Positions 52,489 to 62,187 of a DNA stretch of 64,000 nt are shown piece after piece. This DNA comes from Roseiconus lacunae (GTDB taxonomy: Bacteria; Planctomycetota; Planctomycetia; Pirellulales; Pirellulaceae). Positions within the stretch are counted from its first letter, which is position 1; each line of letters begins with the position of its first letter. The stretch spans positions 1 through 64,000 of the forward strand of contig NZ_VSZO01000017.1 of NCBI RefSeq assembly GCF_008312935.1. Reading direction: 5' to 3'. The position numbers were made by a program, and so were the translations under genes. The notes under the pieces were generated by a model. It did not search any database. It was not told where the DNA came from and saw nothing but the letters and a program-made list of their open reading frames with translations.

Positions 52489-54669
52489 ATGATGAAAAGT
52501 ATCGTTAGAGGCGTGGTCGGCATCTGCTCGGCCCTGCTGCTCGCTGCGAACGTTTTCGCCGGATGCGGCGATTGCAGCGGCTGCGCTGCCGGCGCGGCGT
52601 GTGTTACCCCGTGTGCGGACACCGCCACGGCTGACGGTTGTGCCCCTGCCCCCGCCTATGAAGAGCGGACGGTGATGCAAAACCAGTGGGTCACCGAAAC
52701 CAAAATGGTCCCGGTGACGTCTTACGAATGCCAGACGAAGACCCGTATGCGTACGGTGACCCGTCAGGTTGCGAAAGTCGAAACTCGTGAAGAAACCTAC
52801 ACGGTCAACGTTCCCGAAGTTCGCACCAAGACCGAATCATACAAGGTCATGGTCCCCGTTTCGTACACCGAAGAAGTTCCTTACACGGTGACGATCCCGG
52901 TGACGACCGAGGTCGAGGAAGAGTATCAAGTCTGCGTCCCTTACGTCGACCAAGTCGAAAAGACTTACGACGTCCAGGTCCCGCAAACGACCGAAGTCGA
53001 ACAAGCCTACACTGTTTGCGTTCCCTACAAGGAAACCAAGCAGTACGAGGTCACGGTCCCGTACACCGAGCAAGTCCAAGAAGAGTACACGGTTCAAGTC
53101 CCGGTTCGCAAAAGCCGCACCGAGACTTACCAGGTATGCGTTCCGTACGTCGAGCAAGTCCAGAAAGAGTACCAAGTCCGAGTTCCGGTTCGCAAAACCA
53201 AGACCGTTGAGTATCAAGTTTGCGTTCCATACACCGACTACGTCACTCAGACCTACTGCGTGAAGGTGCCTTTCACCGAGCAGAAGACTTATCAGGTTCA
53301 GGTGCCCTACACCGAGACGGTCGAACAGCCTTACTCGGTCAGCGTTCCTTACACCGAAGAAGTTCAGCAAGAGTACACCGCTCAAGTTGCCTACACCGAA
53401 GAGGAACAACAAGAGTACACGGTGATGGTTCCCGTAACGGAAACCAAATCTGCGACTCGCACGATTACGAAGTGCGTTCCTGTGACCACGACACGAACGG
53501 TCACCGAGGATCACGGCAAGTATGAGTGCCAAGCGATCGCGGCCGAGTCGACCTCGTGCGGCGGCTGTGGCTCGACCGCCAGCGCCGGTTGTGGCGGATG
53601 CGGTGGCTGCGCTACCAGTTGCGGTGGCTGCGGCGGTGGAGTGGTCGGTTGTGGCACCCCATGTGCCCCGGCCGTCACGTACAAGAAGGTTTGGGTTCCC
53701 AACGTTGTGACCAAGGAAGTCCCCGTGACGACCTACGAACGTCAGACCGTCGAAGAGCCCTACACGTACACGACAACTCGCTGCGTTCCGGAAACTCGCA
53801 CTCGCACCGTCAAGGTCACCAAGTGCCGCCCGGAAACTCGCACCCGTACGGTCTGCGTCACTAAGTACCGCACCGAACAACGCACTCGCCCTGTCACCCT
53901 TTGCAAAACTCGCATCGAAGACCGGACCTGCAACGTCACCAAGTACCGTACCGAAACTCGCACCCGTCAGGTTCCGGTTCGCAAGACCCGCTTGGAAACC
54001 CGCACCCGCGAAGTTCCTTACTGCGAATACGTTGTTGAGACTCGCACCGCGACTGTTCCGGTTCGCAAGACCCGCTTGGAAGATCGCACCCGCGAAGTTT
54101 CGTACTGCGAAATGGAACCACAAACCCGCACCCGCACCGTCTGCGTTCAAAAAACGCGTCAAGAGACTCGCGAGTGTGAAGTGACCAAATATCGCAATGA
54201 GACTCGCACCAAGATGGTTCCCGTGACCAAGTACGTCACCGAGACCAAAACTTGCACCGTTCCGGTTCGCAAGACTCGCTTGGAAACCCGCACCCGCAAG
54301 GTTTCCAAGACGACCTGCACGACTGAAACGCGAACTCGTGAAGTCACCAAAACGCGCATGGAAGAAGAAACCCGTGAGCGTGAAGTGCAGTACACCGTTT
54401 GCGTCCCAGAAACTCGTACCCGTAACTACAACGTCACCGTTTATGAAACCGTGACCGAAGAAGTTCCGGAAACCTATCAGGTCCGAGTCCCGGTTGAGAC
54501 CATGAAGGAAGTTCAAGTACGAGTTTGCAAGCAGGTTCCGACGACCGTCAAAGTTCCTGTCTATTGCTACGGAACCTCGGCTCCTTCGGCAGCCGGTTGC
54601 AGCTCTTGTGGCGAAGCAACCGCAGCTCCGATTGCCGAAGGTGCTGGTTGCACCAACTGCGGACAGTAG
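52489..54669 (+). CDS. YTV-repeat Cys-rich planctomycete cell-surface protein
   Basis: The protein is 726 residues with a signal peptide (IVRGVVGICSALLLAANVFA) and a Cys-rich mature N terminus (GCGDCSGCAAGAACVTPCAD). Residues about 60-345 are YTV-type repeats such as EYTVQVPVRKSRTE, TYQVCVPYVEQVQK and EYQVRVPVRKTKTV. A Gly/Cys linker follows at about 355-394 (CGGCGSTASAGCGGCGG). Residues about 410-660 are Arg-rich repeats such as ETRTRTVCVTKYRT, ETRTRQVPVRKTRL and ETRTREVPYCEYVV. Both halves keep a 14-residue period with occasional 12-residue units. The C terminus has CSSCGEATAAPIAEGAGCTN. YTV proteins are known from Rhodopirellula baltica, where such Cys-rich repeat proteins are associated with the cell wall. 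A structural, disulfide-linked surface layer is the likely role. A strong terminator follows. Confidence 0.9.
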   Translation: MMKSIVRGVVGICSALLLAANVFAGCGDCSGCAAGAACVTPCADTATADGCAPAPAYEERTVMQNQWVTETKMVPVTSYECQTKTRMRTVTRQVAKVETREETYTVNVPEVRTKTESYKVMVPVSYTEEVPYTVTIPVTTEVEEEYQVCVPYVDQVEKTYDVQVPQTTEVEQAYTVCVPYKETKQYEVTVPYTEQVQEEYTVQVPVRKSRTETYQVCVPYVEQVQKEYQVRVPVRKTKTVEYQVCVPYTDYVTQTYCVKVPFTEQKTYQVQVPYTETVEQPYSVSVPYTEEVQQEYTAQVAYTEEEQQEYTVMVPVTETKSATRTITKCVPVTTTRTVTEDHGKYECQAIAAESTSCGGCGSTASAGCGGCGGCATSCGGCGGGVVGCGTPCAPAVTYKKVWVPNVVTKEVPVTTYERQTVEEPYTYTTTRCVPETRTRTVKVTKCRPETRTRTVCVTKYRTEQRTRPVTLCKTRIEDRTCNVTKYRTETRTRQVPVRKTRLETRTREVPYCEYVVETRTATVPVRKTRLEDRTREVSYCEMEPQTRTRTVCVQKTRQETRECEVTKYRNETRTKMVPVTKYVTETKTCTVPVRKTRLETRTRKVSKTTCTTETRTREVTKTRMEEETREREVQYTVCVPETRTRNYNVTVYETVTEEVPETYQVRVPVETMKEVQVRVCKQVPTTVKVPVYCYGTSAPSAAGCSSCGEATAAPIAEGAGCTNCGQ

Positions 54670-54761
54670 TTGAGCGCGAAGCGACGCCCGAGGCTGAAGC
54701 GAAGCATCCCGCGCCGAACTTCAGAGTCAACGTTGCTTTTGCAAAGTAAAAAATGACCCAG

Positions 54762-54798
54762 CGGCCTTGAAGACACCACGCTTCAAGGCCGTTTTTTT
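54762..54798 (+). terminator. Rho-independent terminator of the YTV protein gene
   Basis: CGGCCTTGAAG at 54762-54772 pairs perfectly with CTTCAAGGCCG at 54781-54791 over an eight-base loop, followed by seven T residues at 54792-54798. It lies about 90 bp after the stop codon. This is the clearest terminator in the window. Confidence 0.9.
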
Positions 54799-54896
54799 AT
54801 GCGCGATCGAAGACTGCGCCGATACGCTCGCGTTCTCTCCGAGCGACGAACCGGAGTTTGCGTCTAGTGCTTCGTTAATCTTTGAATTTAGGATTC

Positions 54897-55118
54897 GCCG
54901 CATCGCGTTAGCCACGGTTGTTGCAAGTGCTTGCTGATGCGATCGATTGCGAACCCAGTCGGAACACTTAACCGCGAGCTAACGCTCGGCGGCGGATCCA
55001 ATCATTAGCCGCATCGCGTTAGCCAGGGTTGTTGCAAGTGCTTGCCGATGCAATCGATTGCGAACCCAGTCGGAACACTTAACCGGGAGCTAACGCTCGG
55101 CGGCGGATCCAATCATTA
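54897..55118. repeat. Two tandem 111-bp units
   Basis: Unit 1 is 54897-55007 and unit 2 is 55008-55118, differing at four positions. Each begins GCCGCATCGCGTTAGCC and contains TTGCAAGTGCTTGC, GAACCCAGTCGGAACACTTA and GAGCTAACGCTCGGCGGCGG. A third, divergent start (GCCGAATGGCGTTAGCC) follows at 55119. The low divergence points to a recent duplication. Confidence 0.9.
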
Positions 55119-55177
55119 GCCGAATGGCGTTAGCCACGGTTACTGCACCGAATCCGTGGCCAACGCCATTCGGCTAA
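55116..55177. repeat. 24-bp inverted repeat (hairpin) in the dispersed element
   Basis: TTAGCCGAATGGCGTTAGCC plus ACGG at 55116-55139 pairs with CCGTGGCCAACGCCATTCGG plus CTAA at 55154-55177, with one mismatch and a 14-base loop. This is the most stable visible hairpin in the region and has no T-tract. Confidence 0.85.
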
Positions 55178-55470
55178 CCCTGATGTCAGACGTTGGCGAA
55201 ACGTGCGGCGGGAAGTTCCTCACCGACGCGTCGGCGATCCATCAGACTGATTCGTTCACTCGATAAGGGCCGAGAATCGATCGACAGAGCGGTGGTAGGG
55301 AGAGCGGTGCGGTGCTTTGCCGAACTCGCTGCCCCGCACGTTGCCCGGCGTGTTTGCTCCTGTACATTTCCGCTGGACGGAAGTTTGTGTCGACCGAGGA
55401 TTGAATGAGAGCGGGGGTCGCTTCGCTTCAATCTTTGACGCGATTCATTTCGCTAGGGGGAATCAAGACC

Positions 55471-57120
55471 GTGTCCACGATCACCACCGCCATTTTGGTG
55501 ATATCTGCCGTCGCCGTGAGCGGTCTCGCTTTCGGCAGTCTTCGCATTCGCGGTATCGGACTCGGACCTGCCGGTGTGTTGTTCTCAGGGTTGGTGTTTG
55601 CCCATTTCGGCGCAACGATCAATCCCGAAATCAATCACTTTGCTAAAGAGTTTGGCTTGATCCTGTTTGTCTTTACGATCGGAATCCAGCTCGGCCCCGG
55701 GATCATCCAGCTTTGGAAACAGCAAGGGTTGTTACTCAACGGACTCGCGCTGCTGATCGTGCTGCAAGGGTTTGCGCTCGTAGCGTTGTTTGGATACCTG
55801 CTCGGATTCCCGGCCACCGCCGTGGCGGGTCTGTTCAGCGGATCGACGACCAACACACCTTCCCTCGGTGCGGCGGAGCAAGCGGCAACGATGCTAAGCG
55901 AATCCGATAGCACGATGGACATCTCGTCATTGGCATCGGCATACGCGGTCGCCTACCCCGGCGGGATCCTTGGCATCATTGCATCGATGTTGCTGCTCAA
56001 GAAGTTTTTTAAAGTCGACTTAGATAGCGAAGTCGAACGATATGAATCGAAAAACAGCAACGGACATGAAGCCATCGAACGACGAAGCGTCATTGTCGAA
56101 AACGCGAGGCTAGATCTTGTTCCATTTGGTGAAATCCCCGGCATCGACGAAACCGGCGTCCGAATCTCACGGATTCGCCGCGCCGGTGACGACACCGTCG
56201 AAGCGGCGACCGAACAGACGCTCTTGGGCGAAGGCGATGTCGTTCAAGTGGTGGGCCCGAAAAGTGGCTTGGCAAGATTTGTACCTTTGATCGGCCGCCC
56301 CAGTGACGAAGACTTGATGCAACAATCGGGCAATGTGACTTCGCGACGAATTTATGTGACCGCGGGGCCGGTACTCAACAAAACACTCGCGACGCTCTCG
56401 CTCGACCGGTTCTACAACGTCACGATCACCCGGATCACGCGTAGTGGGGTGGAAATGGTCCCGCGAGGGACAAGCCGATTGTTCTACGGCGACATCGTGC
56501 AAGTCGTCGGGGATAACGAAAGCCTTGATCGAGTCACCGAACACCTGGGAAATTCGACTAAGTCGATGAAGGAGACGCAGTTCTCCCCCTTGTTTGTCGG
56601 CATTGCGATCGGCGTGCTCGCGGGCATGATCCCGCTATCGATCCCGGGAGTCCCGTTTCCCGTGCGGCTGGGACTTGCCGGTGGTCCGCTGATTGCCGCG
56701 ATCGTGTTCAGCTTGGTTCGTAGTATCGGTACATTTGTTTGGTACATCCCCTCGTCGGCGAACCTGGCGCTTCGGGAATTGGGAATCATCCTGTTCCTTG
56801 CCTGTGCGGGACTTGGTGCGGGCGAGACCTTTGTCGAATCCGCGATGAGTTTCAACGGATTGCAGTGGATCGTCGCCGGATTGTTCATCACGATGATCCC
56901 GCTGCTGATCGCCGGGGTGCTCGCCCGCGTGGTCTGGAAACAGAACTACCTGACGATCTGTGGCGTGATTGCCGGAAGCATGACCGACCCGCCGGCGCTG
57001 GCCTTTGCCGGTTCGATGCGTGACTGCAACGCCAGCGCGACCGCCTACGCGGCGGTTTATCCGTTGACGATGATTTTGCGGATCATCGTCGCCCAGTCGC
57101 TCGTGTTTATCTTTGCCTAA
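55471..57120 (+). CDS. YidE/YbjL/AspT-type membrane transporter with TrkA-C domains
   Basis: The protein is 549 residues from GTG 55471, chosen because AGGGGGA lies nine bases upstream and the length then matches YidE of E. coli (553). The frame extends upstream to 55405. The N-terminal half has several membrane helices with the family duplication motif: LGPAGVLFSGLVFAHFGATI, FGLILFVFTIGIQLGPGIIQ and GLFSGSTTNTPSLGAAEQAA. Two TrkA-C (RCK_C) domains fill about 200-360 (LDLVPFGEIPGIDETGVRIS, TLATLSLDRFYNVTITRITR). The second membrane half contains GIILFLACAGLGAGETFVES and VIAGSMTDPPALAFAG. The family includes aspartate-alanine exchangers, but the substrate here is unknown. Confidence 0.9.
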   Translation: MSTITTAILVISAVAVSGLAFGSLRIRGIGLGPAGVLFSGLVFAHFGATINPEINHFAKEFGLILFVFTIGIQLGPGIIQLWKQQGLLLNGLALLIVLQGFALVALFGYLLGFPATAVAGLFSGSTTNTPSLGAAEQAATMLSESDSTMDISSLASAYAVAYPGGILGIIASMLLLKKFFKVDLDSEVERYESKNSNGHEAIERRSVIVENARLDLVPFGEIPGIDETGVRISRIRRAGDDTVEAATEQTLLGEGDVVQVVGPKSGLARFVPLIGRPSDEDLMQQSGNVTSRRIYVTAGPVLNKTLATLSLDRFYNVTITRITRSGVEMVPRGTSRLFYGDIVQVVGDNESLDRVTEHLGNSTKSMKETQFSPLFVGIAIGVLAGMIPLSIPGVPFPVRLGLAGGPLIAAIVFSLVRSIGTFVWYIPSSANLALRELGIILFLACAGLGAGETFVESAMSFNGLQWIVAGLFITMIPLLIAGVLARVVWKQNYLTICGVIAGSMTDPPALAFAGSMRDCNASATAYAAVYPLTMILRIIVAQSLVFIFA

Positions 57121-57293
57121 AGACTGCTTGGCGACTGCGTCAGGAACTACCCGAGTGCACTAGGGCCTACCCGAGTGCGTTCGGACTCACTCTAACGGTG
57201 GAGCCCGGCCTGCCCATTACCCGAGACGCCTGATTTCGATAGACTTCCGGACAGTCATGTCACTGGTAATTCCCCTTTGGTCAGGTCACAACG
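57121..57293. other. Spacer upstream of the purine biosynthesis gene
   Basis: This should contain the promoter of the PurSL gene. CTACCCGAGTGC occurs twice at 57148-57176 as a short direct repeat. No purine-type riboswitch could be recognised by eye. Confidence 0.3.
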
Positions 57294-60263
57294 ATGCCAC
57301 TTTGGCAAATCGACATTTTTCCCGCAGCAAACGAGATGGATCGCGAAGGCGCTCGGACGAGCGAAGAAGTCGGCGAACTCGGTCTGGGCGATCAAATCTC
57401 TGTTGTCTTCGCACGCGGCTTTTTGGTTCAAGGGGATCTCGATGCCGATCAGGCTCAGCGGCTCGCGTCGGGACTGCTTAGTGACAGCGTGACCGAACGG
57501 ACAGTCGTTGCCCAAGTCGGCGAAGAATCGCTGCGGCAGCCACCGGCCGGTGCGGAAAACTATCGCCTTGTCAATGTGATGCCGAAAGCCGGCGTGATGG
57601 ACCCGGTCGCCAGCAGCACGATTAACGCGGCCCGTGACATCGGCTACGAAGTCGAGTCGGTGCGGACGATGCGTAAGTACTGGATCGACGCGAGCGATGA
57701 CGCCACCTTTGATTCCATCTGTCGCCGCGCACTTTCCAACGATTCGATCGAACAAGTCGTCGTCGGCCCGCTGGACATGGAAGAGCTGGAAGTCGGCAGC
57801 CACTACGAATTTGACTTGGTTCGCATTCCGATCCGATCGCTTTCCGACGAAGAACTCGAACGCCTTTCCAAAGAAGGTCAACTGTACCTGACGCTGGTCG
57901 AAATGCAGACGATCCGCGACCACTTCGTCAGCCTTGACCGAGACCCGACCGACATCGAACTGGAGACGATCGCGCAGACTTGGTCGGAACACTGCAGCCA
58001 CAAAACGCTCGCCGGACGGATCCACTATCGCGGGGTCGGCGAAGACGGAACCCCCGGCGGTGACGAACGCCAGTACGACAACATGCTCAAAGAAACTGTC
58101 TTTGCGGCGACGCAGCAGATTCGAAAACAGCTTGCCGATGACGATTGGTGTGTGAGTGTTTTTAAAGACAACGCCGGTGTCGTCACCTTCAACGATCAGT
58201 ACCACGCTTGCTTCAAAGTTGAAACGCACAACCACCCGTCGGCGCTTGAACCTTACGGCGGCGCCAATACCGGAATTGGCGGCGTGATCCGTGATCCGAT
58301 GGGGACCGGGATGGGCGCTAAACCAGTTTGCAACACCGACGTGTTCTGCTTTGCACCGCCGGACACGTCACCGGAGGATCTGCCGCCGGGCGTGTTGCAT
58401 CCGCGACGTGTGATGAAAGGCGTCGTCGCCGGGGTTCGCGATTACGGCAATCGCATGGGAATCCCGACGGTCAATGGCGCCGTGTACTTTGACCGACGCT
58501 ACCTCGGTAACCCACTGGTGTACGCCGGCAACGTCGGCATGATCCCAGTCGGAATGGAAGACAAACAAGTTCACCCCGGTGACCTGATCGTTTCGCTTGG
58601 CGGACGAACCGGACGCGACGGAATCCATGGCGCAACATTCAGCAGTGCCGAGCTGACCAGCGAATCGGAGTCGCTTTCCGGTGGCGCGGTCCAAATCGGT
58701 AATGCGATCACCGAGAAGATGGTGTTGGATGTTTTGATGCAGGCCCGCGATCGTGGCTTGTACAACGCCGTGACCGACTGCGGTGCGGGCGGTTTCTCCA
58801 GTGCGGTCGGCGAAATGGGCGAAGACGTCGGTGCGGAGGTTTGGCTTGAGAAAGCGCCGCTGAAGTATGACGGACTGTCGTACACCGAAATCTGGATCTC
58901 AGAAGCTCAGGAACGCATGGTGCTGGCCGTCCCACGCGCGAAGTGGGATGAACTCCGCGAGTTGTGTGATAGCGAAGGCGTCGAGTCGGCCGTGTTGGGA
59001 GAATTCAAGCCGACCGGGCAATTGGATCTGACCTATCACGGCGAAACCGTCGGTAGCTTGAGCATGGCGTTCCTACACGACGGTCGGCCACCGGTGATCC
59101 GCGATGCGGTTTACCAACCGCCGGAAGTCAAGTCGCTTGACCAATCGACGTCGCTGTCGGCCGAGCAGCACCGCGAGTGCTTGCTAGGCGTGCTGTCCAG
59201 TTTGAACGTTGCCAGTAAGCACTGGGTGATTCGCCAGTACGATCATGAGGTTCAAGGCGGAAGCGTTGTCAAACCGTTGGTCGGTCCGCTGTGCGATGGT
59301 CCCAGCGATGCCGCCGTGGTGCGTCCATTGCTCGACAGTCAGCGAGGCCTCGTGATCTCCTGCGGCATGAACCCGCACTTCGGCGATTTTGACACCTATC
59401 ACATGGCCGCTTCGGCGATCGACGAGGCGATGCGAAATGCCGTCGCCGTCGGTGCCGATCCGTCTAAGATTGCCATCCTGGACAACTTCTGTTGGGGCTA
59501 CACCGATCGTCCCGAAACACTCGGGTCATTGGTCCGCGCGGCGATCGCTTGTTATGACGTCGCGATCGGATTGGGGACGCCGTTTGTCAGTGGCAAAGAC
59601 AGCCTGAACAATGAATTCAGCTACACCGATGCGAGCGGAGACAAGCAAACGATTTCGATCCCGCCAAGTTTGCTGATCAGTGCCATGGGACAAATCGAAG
59701 ACGTCGCGACCGCGGTGACGATGGACGCGAAAGAAGCTGGCAACGTTGTCTTCTTGGTCGGTCAAACCAAGGATGAATTCGGCGGTTCGCATTACTGCCT
59801 GGTTCGCGAACTCGAAGGCGGACAGGTGCCGGTCGTTGACGTTCCGGTGGCCAAGGCGACCTTTGCGGCCGTTCACGACGCGATTCGACAACGATTGGTC
59901 CGCAGTTGCCACGATCTTTCCGAAGGCGGCTTGGCAGTTGCGGCGGTGGAAATGGCGATGGCCGGGGGACTGGGGATGCAGCTGGATCTTGCCGCCGCCG
60001 GCAAACAGATGGCGACCGATTTGTCGGAAACGCAGTGGTTGTTCAGCGAATCGAACTCACGTTTCTTGCTCGAAGTACCGGCCGAGGCGAGCGAACCGAT
60101 TGCCGAGATCTTTCGCAAGCACGGTGTCACTGCCGCACAGGTAGGTACAATAACGGCAGACGGCGTGCTGTCGGTCAAGGCAGTCGACGGCGAGTCAACC
60201 TGCTTGGAAGTCACCGTCGAAAACGCCAAACAAGCCTGGAAAAAGCCACTGGATCTTCAATGA
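57294..60263 (+). CDS. purL: Phosphoribosylformylglycinamidine synthase, PurS-PurL fusion without glutaminase domain
   Basis: The protein is 989 residues from ATG 57294. It converts FGAR to FGAM with ATP and ammonia. The first 200 residues hold PurS-like sequence ([20 protein letters not shown] and [15 protein letters not shown]). The AIR-synthase-related catalytic part starts near 205 with [12 protein letters not shown], then [36 protein letters not shown] and [21 protein letters not shown] second copy of the fold includes [20 protein letters not shown] and [20 protein letters not shown]. There is no C-terminal glutaminase, so PurQ must be encoded elsewhere. The architecture is a fused PurS-PurL, not the single-chain Gram-negative enzyme. 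Its stop overlaps the next start in ATGA. Confidence 0.94.
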   Translation: MPLWQIDIFPAANEMDREGARTSEEVGELGLGDQISVVFARGFLVQGDLDADQAQRLASGLLSDSVTERTVVAQVGEESLRQPPAGAENYRLVNVMPKAGVMDPVASSTINAARDIGYEVESVRTMRKYWIDASDDATFDSICRRALSNDSIEQVVVGPLDMEELEVGSHYEFDLVRIPIRSLSDEELERLSKEGQLYLTLVEMQTIRDHFVSLDRDPTDIELETIAQTWSEHCSHKTLAGRIHYRGVGEDGTPGGDERQYDNMLKETVFAATQQIRKQLADDDWCVSVFKDNAGVVTFNDQYHACFKVETHNHPSALEPYGGANTGIGGVIRDPMGTGMGAKPVCNTDVFCFAPPDTSPEDLPPGVLHPRRVMKGVVAGVRDYGNRMGIPTVNGAVYFDRRYLGNPLVYAGNVGMIPVGMEDKQVHPGDLIVSLGGRTGRDGIHGATFSSAELTSESESLSGGAVQIGNAITEKMVLDVLMQARDRGLYNAVTDCGAGGFSSAVGEMGEDVGAEVWLEKAPLKYDGLSYTEIWISEAQERMVLAVPRAKWDELRELCDSEGVESAVLGEFKPTGQLDLTYHGETVGSLSMAFLHDGRPPVIRDAVYQPPEVKSLDQSTSLSAEQHRECLLGVLSSLNVASKHWVIRQYDHEVQGGSVVKPLVGPLCDGPSDAAVVRPLLDSQRGLVISCGMNPHFGDFDTYHMAASAIDEAMRNAVAVGADPSKIAILDNFCWGYTDRPETLGSLVRAAIACYDVAIGLGTPFVSGKDSLNNEFSYTDASGDKQTISIPPSLLISAMGQIEDVATAVTMDAKEAGNVVFLVGQTKDEFGGSHYCLVRELEGGQVPVVDVPVAKATFAAVHDAIRQRLVRSCHDLSEGGLAVAAVEMAMAGGLGMQLDLAAAGKQMATDLSETQWLFSESNSRFLLEVPAEASEPIAEIFRKHGVTAAQVGTITADGVLSVKAVDGESTCLEVTVENAKQAWKKPLDLQ

Positions 60264-61273
60264 TTTCTGCCAACGTGCAATCGGAAGCGAGCACGACCTG
60301 GACTGTCGTTTTATCGAAAGGACAGTCGCGAAATCCGGTTAAACGATCGCTCGAACAAGCGATCGCCGAAGCGGCCGCCCAAATCGAGGGCGTGGCGGTC
60401 GTTGTCGTCCCCCACCTGTACGACTTGCCCAAAGGCGGCGAGTCGTTGACGACACTTGGCGAGATCGAATCGAACCTGATTGTCGCTTCCTGGATCTTTC
60501 CACGCGCCGCCCATTGGGTTCTCGATCGTAACGGCGTCCGCGGACAGTTCGTTGCCGTCGAAGACGAAGAGGAAGACGACAGCGAGGAATCGCCCGCCGC
60601 CACATCAGAATCCGATGTCGACCGAGTCACCGAGCTCTATCCGCGGCCCGATCGCGAAATCCACTGCATCGACCTTAAGACCGACGAGGACGCCGAGCAC
60701 TTCATCAATCTCGTTCGCCAAATCGTCCAAGGCGAGTTAGATCCAAATTCAAATGGCGGCGAAGAACGATCGTTGCCGATCGTCGGAGGCAAGCTGGTTC
60801 AGGTCGATGAAACGACGTCGCGCCGCTGGTATCCGGTGATCGACTTCAGCCGTTGCACCAATTGCATGGAGTGCGTCGACTTTTGCTTGTTCGGTGTTTA
60901 CGGAGTTGACCAAGCCGAAACGATCTTGGTCGAGCAGCCTGACAACTGCCGCAAAGGATGCCCGGCATGCAGTCGGGTCTGCCCAGAAAATGCGATCATT
61001 TTTCCCCAGCACAAAGCGCCCGCCATCGCCGGTGCCGACGTCGGCGGGGAAGAAGGATTCAAGATTGACCTTTCGAAATTGTTCGGCGCCCCCGACGGTA
61101 GCGATGACGCGATCGCGACGGCGGCTCGGGAACGTGACGAACAGCTACTGCTGTCCGGGCGCGAGGCAGTTGGGATCGACGACCAACTAAAGCGTCGCCA
61201 ACAAGACATGACTCAAAAACCAAAAGATGAACTCGATGAGTTGATCGATTCGCTCGACGCACTCGATCTCTAA
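60260..61273 (+). CDS. Two-[4Fe-4S] ferredoxin-type protein
   Basis: The protein is 337 residues from ATG 60260, overlapping the PurL stop; a longer frame from 59906 lies inside purL and is rejected. Two [4Fe-4S] motifs are visible: Cys199, 202, 205, 209 in [20 protein letters not shown] and Cys230, 234, 237, 241 in [20 protein letters not shown]. The N-terminal 180 residues are an alpha/beta region ([40 protein letters not shown]) of no family I recognise, with an acidic loop [10 protein letters not shown]. The last 60 residues are hydrophilic and helical ([16 protein letters not shown]). It is soluble with no signal peptide. The overlap suggests co-translation with PurL, but no redox step is known in that reaction. 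Confidence 0.88.
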   Translation: MISANVQSEASTTWTVVLSKGQSRNPVKRSLEQAIAEAAAQIEGVAVVVVPHLYDLPKGGESLTTLGEIESNLIVASWIFPRAAHWVLDRNGVRGQFVAVEDEEEDDSEESPAATSESDVDRVTELYPRPDREIHCIDLKTDEDAEHFINLVRQIVQGELDPNSNGGEERSLPIVGGKLVQVDETTSRRWYPVIDFSRCTNCMECVDFCLFGVYGVDQAETILVEQPDNCRKGCPACSRVCPENAIIFPQHKAPAIAGADVGGEEGFKIDLSKLFGAPDGSDDAIATAARERDEQLLLSGREAVGIDDQLKRRQQDMTQKPKDELDELIDSLDALDL

Positions 61274-61312
61274 TTCACCGGGTGTGCATCCCACCAGCCC
61301 GGGCCGTGTTTT

Positions 61313-61981
61313 TTATGATTCGAGCTGTTTGATCCGCTCTTCTAGCTCGTCGATACGCGACGTCACCGCGTCCAGTCGCGAAATCAGTTGATCGATCGCA
61401 TCCTTTTGCTCAGCCGGAACGGCGGATGATTTCGCGGACTGCTTCTCGACACGGGCCTCCAAGTACTGACGCTCTTCGTGCGGATAGAGCTTGTGTGCGA
61501 ACGTTTGGCCGCGTCCGGGAGGGCTGAGGGCCTCGACGAGGTCTTTTTCGATCAACGAATCGAGGACCGACTTGACCGCATTTAGGTCGGCTAAGTTGTA
61601 CATCCGTGAGGCCCGCGTTCGAAGTTCTCCTTGCGTTTGGGGACCGCGCAGAAGCAACTCTGTGAACACCGCCGCTTGTGGATTATCCAGATTCAACCAG
61701 TCATAGGCGGCATGCCTGAACTTGTTGACTCGACCGCTGCCTTGAATCTCACGTGCCGCCCCATGCTCACGCAATTCATCCAACGCCAGCAGCACGTCGT
61801 TTTCATCGAGCGACATCTGCGGGGATCGGTTGGATTTTTGATTGCAACCACTGATCAATGCGGCCACGGTCATCGGATAGTTGTCCGGTGTCGTTTTCGC
61901 TTTTTCAACCAACACGCCCAGGACACGACGGGCATTGGCAGACAGGGGAACGATCGGGTTGGTTTCTTCGCCTTCGGACAT
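61313..61981 (-). CDS. yceH: DUF480 / YceH-family protein
   Basis: The protein is 222 residues from ATG 61981; the frame runs up to 62083 but the family N terminus begins with PIVPLSANARRVLGVLVEKA. YceH proteins contain two winged-helix-like domains. Family sequences are VEKAKTTPDNYPMTVAALIS, GCNQKSNRSPQMSLDENDVL, LLLRGPQTQGELRTRASRMY and VEALSPPGRGQTFAHKLYPH. The C-terminal tail is a coiled coil (DAIDQLISRLDAVTSRIDEL), as in homologues. The function is not established. It converges on the ferredoxin gene 39 bp away, and no clear terminator is seen in the gap. Confidence 0.92.
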   Translation of the reverse strand: MSEGEETNPIVPLSANARRVLGVLVEKAKTTPDNYPMTVAALISGCNQKSNRSPQMSLDENDVLLALDELREHGAAREIQGSGRVNKFRHAAYDWLNLDNPQAAVFTELLLRGPQTQGELRTRASRMYNLADLNAVKSVLDSLIEKDLVEALSPPGRGQTFAHKLYPHEERQYLEARVEKQSAKSSAVPAEQKDAIDQLISRLDAVTSRIDELEERIKQLES

Positions 61982-62187
61982 CGGAGCAAAAATAAGAGGA
62001 ATCTGATAACGGAAACGCCAGGGATGAATGCCAGCCGACGGCGCTAGCCACGGGCCATGGAGCGAGCCGAGCATGCCGTCCACGGACCTTCAAAGAACAC
62101 ACATCAGTGCGACGTCTCAAGTATACCCGCGTCGCGGCGAACCGGTTAGCCGCTGTGCGTCATGCGACCTTAGCAAATGCCGAATGG

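Larger units (their letters stand above)
54863..55205. repeat. Full-length dispersed element with inverted ends
   Basis: The left end reads TCTAGTGCTTCGTTAATCTT and the right end CCTGATGTCAGACGTTGGCG. The reverse complement of the left end matches the right end in outline (CCT-A-T-CA-A-GTT---GAA), so the element has degenerate terminal inverted repeats. Between them are two 111-bp tandem units and a long hairpin. Related arms occur at 45491-45570 and 48067-48095. It encodes no protein, which fits a MITE-like or REP-like element. Confidence 0.6.
54799..55470. other. Repeat-rich spacer between the YTV gene and the transporter gene
   Basis: The spacer contains the dispersed element at 54863-55205, including the 111-bp tandem pair and the hairpin, described separately. 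The rest up to 55470 is the promoter region of the transporter gene, with a Shine-Dalgarno AGGGGGA at 55455-55461. No coding frame with credible composition was found. Confidence 0.5.

Noticed and set aside
52837-54516. 559-residue frame on the minus strand opposite the YTV gene
   Set aside because: Its repeats are the antisense reading of the YTV repeats; there is no ribosome binding site and the composition is Phe/Gly/Asn/Leu monotony.
57255-58235. 326-residue minus-strand frame opposite purL
   Set aside because: It overlaps a certain gene and has no recognisable domain.
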